Source: Pseudomonadota bacterium (GTDB taxonomy: Bacteria; Pseudomonadota; Gammaproteobacteria; Burkholderiales; Burkholderiaceae_B). From it: 64,000 nucleotides of DNA. A program made the translations under genes and the position numbers. The notes under the pieces were generated by a model. That model was not told the origin of the DNA. It did no database searches and was given only the letters and a program-made list of their open reading frames with translations. Positions 36,821-43,869 of this stretch are shown here, piece by piece. Within the stretch, counting starts at the first letter, position 1. Each line of letters begins with the position of its first letter. The stretch spans positions 1 through 64,000 of the forward strand of contig JAFACG010000026.1 of the NCBI GenBank assembly GCA_023425645.1, read 5' to 3'.

Positions 36821-37243
36821 TCAGGCTTGCTGGATGTCGATGGAATAGGTGATCTCGGCGGTCTTGCCCAGCATGGCGGAGGCCGAGCAGTACTTGTCGT
36901 GCGAGAGCTGCACGGCGCGTTCCACGGCCGTGCGGGGCAGGTCCTTGCCGGTCACCACGAAAGTGAAGTGGATGCGGGTGAAGACCTTGGGGTCGGTGTC
37001 GGCCCGTTCGGCCGTGAGCTTGACCTGGCAGCCGGTGATGGCGTGCCGGCCGCGCTTCAGGATGAGCACGACATCGTAGGCTGCGCAGCCGCCTACCCCG
37101 GTCAGCAGCATCTCCATGGGGCGGGGGGCGAGGTTGTTGCCGCCGCCTTCGGGCGCGCCGTCCATGGCGGTCACGTGGCCGCTGCCCGTGCGGGCGACAA
37201 AGAGCATGCCTTCGGAGCCGCCCCAGTCGATTGTGCATTCCAT
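36821..37243 (-). CDS. OsmC-family protein
   Basis: The 140-aa protein has the OsmC/YhfA pattern: [21 protein letters not shown] with the first conserved Cys, and the helix [20 protein letters not shown] with the second Cys and His. Members detoxify organic peroxides through these two Cys, though YhfA-like ones are less studied. AGGA precedes ATG 37243. It is the first gene of the apparent osmC-thyA-folA operon. Confidence 0.88.
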   Translation of the reverse strand: MECTIDWGGSEGMLFVARTGSGHVTAMDGAPEGGGNNLAPRPMEMLLTGVGGCAAYDVVLILKRGRHAITGCQVKLTAERADTDPKVFTRIHFTFVVTGKDLPRTAVERAVQLSHDKYCSASAMLGKTAEITYSIDIQQA

Positions 37244-37793
37244 AGTGGTGTCCTTGATTCGGTCCGGGGCGAGCCCGGTCGGTGTGAGTCTTCGCTCGAT
37301 TGTACTTTCTCGACCGCTGAGCGTGCACGCGCATCTCCCCGGCCGGCAAAGGGACTGGTCCTGATTTTTATAGGCGCTATCAGCTTATATGAATGTGGCG
37401 AAATTGTGACGAGGATATATTCGATCTGTTATGACAGCTACGGACAGGAACGCAGACAAAATGTGAGGACATGGGTGGTTTTGTTCTTTGTCCTAGGATA
37501 AACTGCAAGCCAGGTAAGGGAGAAATTGAAACAGCCATGTCACGAGGGTTTACCCTCGCCTATAATGGCCGCTGCCCATATACCAAAAAAAGTCGTGTCC
37601 GTATTTGTTCTGTCTCAATAAACCCCGCGTTGCCTGGGGGCTTTATCAAGGCGTAACAGACGGTTGTTTTAACATGGCGGCTCTCGCGACCTAGGCAGTC
37701 GCAGATTTCTTGCGTCCACTCTCTTTTGATCTGCGACGCGTCAAGTGCCGCTGAGCTGCTTGGCAGCTTCACATTAACCAGGCCTGGATCATT
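37244..37793. promoter_or_regulatory. Long upstream region of the cbb3 oxidase operon
   Basis: This 550-base gap holds the promoters of osmC (minus) and ccoN (plus). A perfect 7-bp inverted repeat CGAGGGT-TT-ACCCTCG lies at 37543-37558, directly before a consensus -10 TATAAT at 37561-37566; no good -35 is seen, which suggests an activator or an operator in the spacer. Further on, ATAAACCCC...GGGGCTTTAT can fold near 37616-37647. A transcript from this -10 would have a leader of about 220 bases. I found no clear FNR/ANR site of the form TTGAT-N4-ATCAA. Confidence 0.5.
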
Positions 37794-39449
37794 GTGAATA
37801 CCGTTTCAATACTGCTTTTAGCTTTCATATTGTCCGTAACCGGACTTTTCGTCTTCATCTGGTCGTTACGCCGCAACTTCTTCGACGACAGCCCGGCCGC
37901 CGCCAAGGAGATCTTCTCCCAAGGCGAAATCGGTCAGGTCGACGATCCCTCCGCCACGCCTGAGCAGCGCCTGGCCCTGCAGAAGGAAATGGGCGAGGCC
38001 GCCATTTCCGCCGACGCGCACCGCGCCCTGAGCGTGGAGCTGGCCGAGCGCGTGGAAGCCGACCGCTCCTCGGCCTACGTCACGTTCATGTTTCTGTCCT
38101 GTGCCATTGTCTGGCTGATCGTGGCCTCCACGGCCGGTCTGATCAGCTCGATCAAGCTGCACGAACCCGACTTCCTGACCCAGTACGCCTGGATGACCTT
38201 CGGCCGCATGCGCACGCTGCACCTGAACGCCGTCGCCTACGGCTGGGCGCCCATGGCCGCCTTCGGCGTGGCCATGTGGATGCTGCCCCGCCTGTTCAAG
38301 ACGCCCCTGATGGGCGCGCGTTTCGCCATCCTGGGCGGCGCCCTGTGGAACGCCGGCCTGATCGCGGGCTTGGGCAGCATCGCCGTGGGGATCACCGACG
38401 GCATGGAATGGCTGGAAATGCCCTGGCAGATCGACATCCTGCTGGTGATCGGCGGCGCCCTGGCGGCCCTGCCCCTGGTGTTCACCCTGCAGAACCGTCG
38501 CACCCATCACCTGTACGTGTCCGTGTGGTACATGGGCGCGGCCCTGTTCTGGTTCCCCATCCTGTTCCTGGTCGGCAACCTGCCCGCCGTGCACGTGGGC
38601 GTCGAGCAGGCCACGATGAACTGGTGGTTCGGCCACAACGTGCTGGGCCTGTTCTACACCCCCATGGCTCTGGCTTCGGTGTACTACTTCCTGCCCAAGA
38701 TCATCGGCCAGCCCATCGCCTCCTACAACCTGTCCCTGGTGGGTTTCTGGGGCCTGGCGTTCTTCTACGGCCAGGTCGGCGGCCACCACCTGGTGGGCGG
38801 TCCCGTGCCCCAGTGGATGGTCACCCTGTCCATCGTGCAGAGCATGATGATGATCATTCCCGTGCTGGCCTTCTCCATCAACCAGCACTACACCATGAAG
38901 GGTCACTTCCGCACCCTGATCCACTCGCCCACCCTGCGCTTCATCGTGCTGGGCGGCATGATGTACACCGTCAGCTCCATCCAGGGCTCCTTTGAAGCTC
39001 TGCGCAGCATCAACACGATCACCCACTTCACCCACTTCACGGTCGCCCACGCCCACATCGGCCTGTACGGCTTCTTCACCGTGGTGATGTTCGGCGCGAT
39101 CTACTACGTGATGCCCCGCGTCATGTCCTGGGAATGGCCTTATCCCAAGCTGATCTCCCTGCACTTCTGGCTGGTGGTGATCGGCTTCGGCATCTACGCC
39201 GTGGGCCTGAGCATTGGCGGCTGGCTGCAAGGCCTGGCCATGCTGGATCCGGCCAAAGCCTTCATGGAATCCGTTTTTGTCACGATGCCTTACCTGAAAT
39301 CGCGTTCTCTGGGTGGCGCCCTGATGACCCTGGGCCACCTCGTGTTTGCCTTCCACTTTGTGGCAATGGCTCTGCGCTATGGCAGCCGTCGTATTGGTCC
39401 AGCCCTGTTTCACCAGCGCTCGGCAACTCGCAATGTAGTGGAGGCCTGA
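37794..39449 (+). CDS. ccoN: cbb3-type cytochrome oxidase catalytic subunit with fused CcoS-like N-terminus
   Basis: The 551-aa protein from GTG 37794 has an N-terminal part of about 60 aa that looks like the maturation factor CcoS/FixS: one membrane helix (SILLLAFILSVTGLFVFIWS), then LRRNFFDD and an acidic end. The rest (from about residue 95) is the haem-copper subunit I: MRTLHLNAVAYGW with a haem His, the copper/haem histidines in WWFGHNVLG and VGGHHLVGGPVP, and HFTHFTVAHAHIGLYG. CcoN reduces oxygen in the high-affinity cbb3 oxidase, and CcoS is needed for its cofactors in other bacteria. The operon continues with ccoO. Confidence 0.9.
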   Translation: MNTVSILLLAFILSVTGLFVFIWSLRRNFFDDSPAAAKEIFSQGEIGQVDDPSATPEQRLALQKEMGEAAISADAHRALSVELAERVEADRSSAYVTFMFLSCAIVWLIVASTAGLISSIKLHEPDFLTQYAWMTFGRMRTLHLNAVAYGWAPMAAFGVAMWMLPRLFKTPLMGARFAILGGALWNAGLIAGLGSIAVGITDGMEWLEMPWQIDILLVIGGALAALPLVFTLQNRRTHHLYVSVWYMGAALFWFPILFLVGNLPAVHVGVEQATMNWWFGHNVLGLFYTPMALASVYYFLPKIIGQPIASYNLSLVGFWGLAFFYGQVGGHHLVGGPVPQWMVTLSIVQSMMMIIPVLAFSINQHYTMKGHFRTLIHSPTLRFIVLGGMMYTVSSIQGSFEALRSINTITHFTHFTVAHAHIGLYGFFTVVMFGAIYYVMPRVMSWEWPYPKLISLHFWLVVIGFGIYAVGLSIGGWLQGLAMLDPAKAFMESVFVTMPYLKSRSLGGALMTLGHLVFAFHFVAMALRYGSRRIGPALFHQRSATRNVVEA

Positions 39450-39456
39450 TTTAGTC

Positions 39457-40047
39457 ATGGAAAGCGAATACAAACTCTTGGGCGGCGCCATGGTGACGCT
39501 CGCCCTGGCCATCTCGGCCCTGGTCGTCATCCCTTATCTGCAAGTCGAGAAGGTGGAGCCGCCCGAAGGCCTGAAGCCTTACACCAGCGTCGAGCTGCGC
39601 GGCCGCCAGCAGTACATCAACATGGGTTGCGTCTACTGCCACTCGCAGCAGCCGCGCAGCCAGAACCAGGCGCCTGACTTCCAGCGCGGCTGGGGCCGCG
39701 CTTCCGTGGCCGGCGACTACTACTACGACACGCCCCACCTGCTGGGCACCATGCGCACCGGTCCGGACCTGATGAACATCGGCGCCCGCCAGCCCAGCGT
39801 GGACTGGCACCTGGGCCACTTGTACCAGCCCCGCGCCTACACGCCCGGCAGCAACATGCCTGCCTACCCCTTCATGTTCGAGCTGAAGGACAAGGCCGAG
39901 GCCGGCGACAAGGTCGTCAATCTGCCCGGCGCCTTCGCTCCGGAAGGAAAAGTGGTCGTGGCCAAGCCTGAGGCCCTGGACCTGGTTCAGTATCTGTTGG
40001 CCCTGGACCGTACGTATCCCGTATCGCCCGCCAGCGTTCTCAAATAA
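39457..40047 (+). CDS. ccoO: cbb3-type cytochrome oxidase subunit II (monohaem)
   Basis: The 196-aa protein has an N-terminal anchor (VTLALAISALVVIPYL) and one c-haem site CVYCH (Cys58, Cys61, His62) in the FixO context RQQYINMGCVYCHSQQPRSQ. It also has FQRGWGRASVAGDYYYDTPHLLGTMRTGPDL. The Met axial-ligand region NMPAYPFMF is visible. It passes electrons to CcoN. The gene follows ccoN by 7 bases. Confidence 0.95.
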   Translation: MESEYKLLGGAMVTLALAISALVVIPYLQVEKVEPPEGLKPYTSVELRGRQQYINMGCVYCHSQQPRSQNQAPDFQRGWGRASVAGDYYYDTPHLLGTMRTGPDLMNIGARQPSVDWHLGHLYQPRAYTPGSNMPAYPFMFELKDKAEAGDKVVNLPGAFAPEGKVVVAKPEALDLVQYLLALDRTYPVSPASVLK

Positions 40048-40066
40048 ACAGATACCGTCGAGCTAG

Positions 40067-40089
40067 TGCGCCCCGCGTGTCGGGGCGCA
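40067..40089 (+). repeat. Intercistronic stem-loop between ccoO and the cytochrome c gene
   Basis: TGCGCCCCG-CGTGT-CGGGGCGCA forms a perfect 9-bp stem in the 55-base gap where ccoQ would often lie. No T-run follows. It may protect the ccoNO part of the mRNA or tune expression of the next gene. Confidence 0.55.
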
Positions 40090-40102
40090 TCGGAGAATTA
40101 GA

Positions 40103-40702
40103 ATGACTGACAATCACAAGTACGACGCGCAGCTGCGCGAGAACGCCGATCCGCACGAGAAGGCGGAGCCGGTGCCATGGGTGGTGCTGCTCGTCATCGC
40201 AGGCCTGTTCCTGTGGGGCATCTACTATATATTCAGCAGCAACCTGAGCTACGACTCCACGGTGGGCGACAACCGCATCGCCGCCGACTTCAAGGCTCCT
40301 GAAGGCGCCGAAGGCGGCAAGATCGACGGCCACCAGCTGTTCGTGGCGCAGTGCGCGGCCTGTCACCAGGCCACGGGCGCCGGCATCCCGGGCGTGTTCC
40401 CTCCGCTGGTCGGCTCCGAATGGGTGCTGCGCAAGCCCGAGGTGCTGGTCCAGATCCTGCTGCACGGCATCACCGGCGAAATCACGGTCAAGGGCAACAA
40501 GTACAATGGCGCCATGCCCGAATTCCGCGAGAAGTTCAATGACGCGGAAATGGCGGCGGTAGTAAACTACCTGCGTACTGAATTGGGTGACAACAGCGCC
40601 GACCCCGTGGATGAGGCCTTTGTCGAAGCTGAACGTGAAAAAACCGCTGACAAGACCGACCACTGGAATGGCGACGCCGACCTGGCGCCCATGGAACAGT
40701 GA
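40103..40702 (+). CDS. CcoP-like membrane-anchored monohaem cytochrome c
   Basis: The 199-aa protein has an N-terminal cytoplasmic segment, one helix (VPWVVLLVIAGLFLWGIYYI, about 24-44) and a single haem site CAACH (Cys84, Cys87, His88), with a Met ligand in NGAMPEF. Its place after ccoNO shows it is the third oxidase subunit or its electron donor. Classical CcoP has about 300 aa and two haems; here one cytochrome domain is missing. The acidic tail (residues about 170-199) has no haem. It is called CcoP-like by context and anchor. Confidence 0.85.
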   Translation: MTDNHKYDAQLRENADPHEKAEPVPWVVLLVIAGLFLWGIYYIFSSNLSYDSTVGDNRIAADFKAPEGAEGGKIDGHQLFVAQCAACHQATGAGIPGVFPPLVGSEWVLRKPEVLVQILLHGITGEITVKGNKYNGAMPEFREKFNDAEMAAVVNYLRTELGDNSADPVDEAFVEAEREKTADKTDHWNGDADLAPMEQ

Positions 40703-40723
40703 TGCCGTACTGAAGGGCCGGGA

Positions 40724-41356
40724 ATGAAACTCCTGGCAAGTCTCCTGCTGGTCTGCGCCCTGGGCATAGGGGCGCTGGCCCACCTGACCCAGGGGTTCTC
40801 GGCCCTGACCTCCGAGACGGCCCGTCGCAACGACGTGGCCGCCTCTCCCCGGCCCATCTCCGATGTGTCGGTCCTGACTCCCTCCAACGCCATACGCAGC
40901 CTGCACGATGTCCTGCACCAAGATGGGCGCGTGGCCATCGTCAACTTCATCTATACCCGCTGCGTCACGCTGTGCTTGGCCATGGGTTCCGAATACCAGC
41001 AGTTGCAGCAGGCCATCCTGGACGAGGGCCTGCAGGACAAGGTGCGCCTGCTGAGCATCAGCTTCGATCCCACGGATTCGGCTGATCGCCTGCAGCGCTA
41101 CAGCCACATGATGAAGGCGGATCCCGCGGTCTGGCAATTCGTCACCATGATGCCGGGCGACGAGCGCCAGCGCGTCCTGGATGACTTCGGCATCATCGTC
41201 ATTCCCGCGCCGTTCGACGAATACGAGCACAATGCCGCCTACCACGTGGTGACCGCCGAGCCGCGGCTGCGGCGCATCGTGGACTACGGCGAACCCATCC
41301 TGGCCCTGTCGCACGCGCGCCAGGCCCTGGAGCGCGTCCGGAAGGCGGCCCCATGA
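40724..41356 (+). CDS. SCO1/SenC-family copper chaperone or thiol reductase
   Basis: The 210-aa product has an N-terminal anchor or signal (LLASLLLVCALGIGALAHL) and a thioredoxin fold with the Cu-binding pair in NFIYTRCVTLCLAMG (Cys80 and Cys84, C-x3-C) and a later His in EHNAAYHVV. SCO proteins deliver copper to, or reduce, cytochrome oxidase subunits. Its place right after the oxidase genes supports a role in assembling this oxidase. The family usually has TFGYTxCPxxC; here Pro is replaced by Val-Thr-Leu, a mild divergence. It overlaps the next gene by 4 bases. Confidence 0.82.
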   Translation: MKLLASLLLVCALGIGALAHLTQGFSALTSETARRNDVAASPRPISDVSVLTPSNAIRSLHDVLHQDGRVAIVNFIYTRCVTLCLAMGSEYQQLQQAILDEGLQDKVRLLSISFDPTDSADRLQRYSHMMKADPAVWQFVTMMPGDERQRVLDDFGIIVIPAPFDEYEHNAAYHVVTAEPRLRRIVDYGEPILALSHARQALERVRKAAP

Positions 41357-41991
41357 TCCAGTTGCGAACCTCTCCGGCGCCGCGCCGCATCCGTCCCTAC
41401 CTGGGCAGCATCCTGGCCCTGCTGGCCGCCGTGCTGTTCGCCGCCGCGGCGTACTGGGACCGGCCGCTGACCGCCCAGATGAGCCTGCACATGCTGGTGC
41501 ACATCCCCTTGCTGGTGCTTTCGGGCGTCGTCCTGCAATTGGCTCTGAGCTTCCAGGGCGCGGGGCGCAGCCGCGCGATGCAGGCGGTTCTGCGGCCCTA
41601 TTACGCCTTGAACGAGTACGGCCTGCCGGGACTGATCCTGGTCAGCTTCGCGGCTGCCTACTGGATGGTGCCCAAGGCGCTGGACGACGTGCTGGTGTCT
41701 TCCTCCATGGCGCTGGGCAAGTATGTCGGCCTGGTGCTGATGGGCATGCTGTTCATGGAGTCCTGGCGGCGCGCCCACCTGGTGTTCCGCCTGTTCTTCC
41801 TGGGCAACTTCTGCTGGATGATGGCCATCGTGGGCATTCTTTACCAGGATAACCCCATGCGCCTGTGCAACTTCTATCTGCAGTCGGATCAGGAAATCGC
41901 CGGCATCGGGCTGGTGGTCATGGCCTGCGTGCTTCCCTTGCTCTGGCTCTTGGCCGAGATCAAGGCCATCCTGGCTTTTTTGCGGCAATAA
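41353..41991 (+). CDS. Multi-spanning membrane protein, possibly oxidase assembly
   Basis: The 212-aa product has five to six hydrophobic helices (YLGSILALLAAVLFAAAAYW, HMLVHIPLLVLSGVVLQLAL, YGLPGLILVSFAAAYWMVP, YVGLVLMGMLFM, IGLVVMACVLPLLWLLAEI). A His-containing helix (MSLHMLVHIPLLV) recalls CtaG/caa3-assembly type proteins that bind copper. ATGA overlap with the SCO gene suggests joint translation and a shared function. The family call is tentative. Confidence 0.65.
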   Translation: MIQLRTSPAPRRIRPYLGSILALLAAVLFAAAAYWDRPLTAQMSLHMLVHIPLLVLSGVVLQLALSFQGAGRSRAMQAVLRPYYALNEYGLPGLILVSFAAAYWMVPKALDDVLVSSSMALGKYVGLVLMGMLFMESWRRAHLVFRLFFLGNFCWMMAIVGILYQDNPMRLCNFYLQSDQEIAGIGLVVMACVLPLLWLLAEIKAILAFLRQ

Positions 41992-42023
41992 TAGCGATTG
42001 ATTCTGTTTTTCAGGTGGCTCCC

Positions 42024-42692
42024 ATGAACCGTTCCCTTCCGGCCGGCGCTTACCGGCTGCACAGACGCACCGGCCTGTTCGATCAATTCCTGACCGAGGC
42101 CAACCGGGCACTGGACGTGCTGGGCCGGTCGGCGCGCGCTTCGCGCCCGAATCCAGCCGGCAAGGAAGTGTCGGACATCACGCCCGAGGAAGCGCGCCAT
42201 GCCGCCGGCCTGATGCGCGTCAATCACGTGGGCGAGATCTGCGCGCAGGCGCTCTATCGCAGCCAGGCCATGCTGTGCAAGGATCCACAGGTCACCGACG
42301 TATTGCTGCACGCCGCCCAGGAAGAGGTGGACCACCTGGCCTGGTGCGACGACCGGTTGCGCGAACTGGACAGCCGGCCCAGCATCTTCAATCCATTCTG
42401 GTATGCAGGTTCGTTTGCGCTGGGCTTGATCGCCAGCCGAGCCGGCGTCTCCTACAACCTGGGTTTCATGGCCGAAACCGAACGCCAGGTCGAACAGCAT
42501 CTGGACAGCCACCTCGAGTCGCTGCCCCAGGCCGACGCGCGTTCGCGGCGCGTGGTCGAGCAGATGCGCGACGACGAGATCGAGCATCGCCGCACGGCCG
42601 AACATAACGGCGCCGCAAGTCTGCCGCCGCCCATCAAGGCGGCCATGCGCATGATGTCCAAGGTCATGACCACCACGGCCTATCGCTTGTAG
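42024..42692 (+). CDS. coq7: Demethoxyubiquinone hydroxylase
   Basis: The 222-aa di-iron protein shows the two-repeat carboxylate-His pattern of Coq7: MRVNHVGEICAQALY, AAQEEVDHLAWCDDRL, and in the second half MAETERQVEQHL and MRDDEIEHRRTAEHNGA. It adds the last hydroxyl group in ubiquinone synthesis and needs oxygen. AGGTGG precedes ATG 42024. The location behind the oxidase genes joins quinone supply with respiration. A terminator follows. Confidence 0.93.
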   Translation: MNRSLPAGAYRLHRRTGLFDQFLTEANRALDVLGRSARASRPNPAGKEVSDITPEEARHAAGLMRVNHVGEICAQALYRSQAMLCKDPQVTDVLLHAAQEEVDHLAWCDDRLRELDSRPSIFNPFWYAGSFALGLIASRAGVSYNLGFMAETERQVEQHLDSHLESLPQADARSRRVVEQMRDDEIEHRRTAEHNGAASLPPPIKAAMRMMSKVMTTTAYRL

Positions 42693-42719
42693 AGCCTTGC
42701 TTGCGCTTTGTGTCGGAAG

Positions 42720-42744
42720 GCCGCTCTCGGAGCGGCTTTTTTTT
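42720..42744 (+). terminator. Rho-independent terminator of coq7
   Basis: GCCGCT-CTCGG-AGCGGC is followed by eight T, 28 bases after the coq7 stop. Confidence 0.9.
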
Positions 42745-42792
42745 GGGTTCTTCGAGGAATTCCGGGGTTCCTCCGTATTTGGCAAGCCATAT

Positions 42793-42915
42793 GGGCCAAG
42801 CGGAAAGAAGCTCGGATTCTCGCGAGGCAGGCCGCGGCGGACCAGCTTGGCTGGATCCTTCGCCCGCCGGCCCGCCCCGGCCCGCTTCGCGAGAACGGCA
42901 CCGCTGTGTTGGCCC
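42793..42915. repeat. Large imperfect palindrome in the coq7-pyk gap
   Basis: Outer arms GGGCCAA (42793-42799) and TTGGCCC (42909-42915) and inner arms TTCTCGCGA (42817-42825) and TCGCGAGAA (42887-42895), continued by about 20 partly matched GC-rich bases on each side, form a nested inverted repeat. The same pseudo-protein text (SREAGRGGPA ... GPPRPASRE) appears on both strands, which reflects the symmetry and not a gene. It may be a mobile-element-like repeat or a long RNA hairpin. Confidence 0.6.
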
Positions 42916-43030
42916 AAACGGCGGGACGTCCGCGCGCGCCATATAACGTGTCAACCTCACATTTCGCTGAGCTTTCTGTTTGGTGAATGATGCCTGTGGC
43001 CAGGTCGATGCCATCGGCATTATGAGCCGT

Positions 43031-43254
43031 TCAAGGTGCAGGAAGAGCGGACGGGGCGGGTCCGATGGCTTGCCGCAGGCGGGGTGCGGGGACGGGGTGC
43101 AAGCGTCGTTCTGTTCGACGGCGGCGCTTGTTGCTCGCCTGGGGGGCGAGCAACCCGCCGGAGTTAACGACGCGCCCGGCCACGCGCCCCGACCAGGGCA
43201 CCGGCGCGGCGCGCCGGCAAGCCGTCAGTCCCGTCCGCTCTTCCTGCACCTTGA
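43031..43254. repeat. 224-bp nested palindrome with perfect 25-bp arms; right part is repeat copy B
   Basis: The arms 43031-43055 and 43230-43254 are exact inverted copies (begin TCAAGGTGCAGGAAGAGCGG). Inside, GTCGTT/AACGAC (43105/43166), GGCGG/CCGCC (43120/43155) and GTTGCTCGCC/GGCGAGCAAC (43130-43139/43145-43154) nest around the same centre. The right part from about 43201 on to 43335 resembles 33930-34060. No coding potential is convincing. It could be a MITE-like element or a long structured RNA. Confidence 0.7.
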
Positions 43255-43335
43255 GCGGTGTCTTTGAAAGACCAGTTCGGCATCGACCTGGCAAATTGGT
43301 TCCCGGAATTCTTCACAGAATTTTTTTCCTGCATC
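43201..43335. repeat. Dispersed intergenic repeat, copy B
   Basis: It shares the 18-mer GCGCCGGCAAGCCGTCAG (43211-43228), AAGACCAGT (43268) and a similar AT-rich end with copy A at 33930-34060, in the same orientation and with spacing equal to within one base. Both copies lie downstream of genes, in gene-free DNA. Confidence 0.6.
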
Positions 43336-43496
43336 GAAGCGTCGCAAAGAGGGCGTTTTGCCGGCTGTGACCGTTCAGCGGGTGATGGTTTGGGGGCTTA
43401 GGGATAACGACTAGATACCTGCGGCCTGTTTTGCGCTAGGAAATGAGGCATTAACGCCACAAGTTCTTGGTTTATGCGGTCTCGAGCGTATTTATC

Positions 43497-43687
43497 TTGC
43501 ATCGCACAAATTTTATGGATAAACTTCAGTTATCGGATGTCGAAAAGAAAGCGGGAAAAACAACGGTAATTACCCTAGCTTTCTGGCTCGATGAATCATC
43601 TAGCAGCCCGACATGCCACGGTTGTCTCCTCCACCCTCCTCCTTTGGTGGATTTGCCCGAGATCTCTTGATCTCGGGTTTTTTTTTT
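43497..43687 (+). ncRNA. Candidate small RNA with anti-Shine-Dalgarno hairpin loop
   Basis: A gene-free, less GC-rich segment ends in a very strong terminator (see next entry). Just before it the hairpin CCACC-CTCCTCCTTT-GGTGG (43631-43650) shows a pyrimidine loop holding CCTCCTCC, and TCTCCTCC lies immediately 5' of it. Both are complementary to ribosome binding sites, a feature of sRNAs that block translation. A promoter-like pair TTGGTT...TATTTA (-35 near 43468, -10 near 43490) fits a start near 43497. The only open frame (about 43467-43670) has no homology pattern. Ends are estimates, and existence needs transcript data. Confidence 0.5.
43656..43687 (+). terminator. Strong Rho-independent terminator without an upstream gene
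   Basis: CCCGAGATC-TCTT-GATCTCGGG is followed by ten T. No plus-strand protein gene precedes it for almost 1 kb, since coq7 has its own terminator. It therefore marks the end of a separate transcript, most simply a small RNA. Confidence 0.9.
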
Positions 43688-43814
43688 GCCCGCGGCTAGC
43701 GATGAGCCCCGCCATTGGGTGCCTGCTTGAGCCTTGCTGGCTCCGCCCTTCGCCTGAGGGCGTCGGCATTGTCCGGAAAATTCACGAGAGAGTCGGAGCG
43801 GGGAGGGCGTAAAA

Positions 43815-43847
43815 AGCACACTGCCCGCTCGAGGCGGGCAGTGTGCT
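43815..43847 (-). terminator. Rho-independent terminator of pyk
   Basis: On the minus strand a 13-bp stem (GCACACTGCCCGC and its complement, loop of 5) is followed by TTTTT, about 25 bases after the pyk stop. Confidence 0.88.
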
Positions 43848-43869
43848 GCTCAGGACAGGGCCGGGAGTG

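Noticed and set aside
37723..37745. TTGAT...GTCAA upstream of ccoN as an FNR/ANR site
   Set aside because: The half-sites are too far apart (19 bases over all instead of 14) and the second half does not match ATCAA.
42664..43020. Several overlapping open frames on both strands just after coq7
   Set aside because: They arise from the palindrome at 42793-42915 and have no start signals or family pattern.
43467..43670. 67-codon open frame on the plus strand
   Set aside because: It overlaps the candidate sRNA; no ribosome site, no domain, poor codon bias, and the end runs into the terminator stem.
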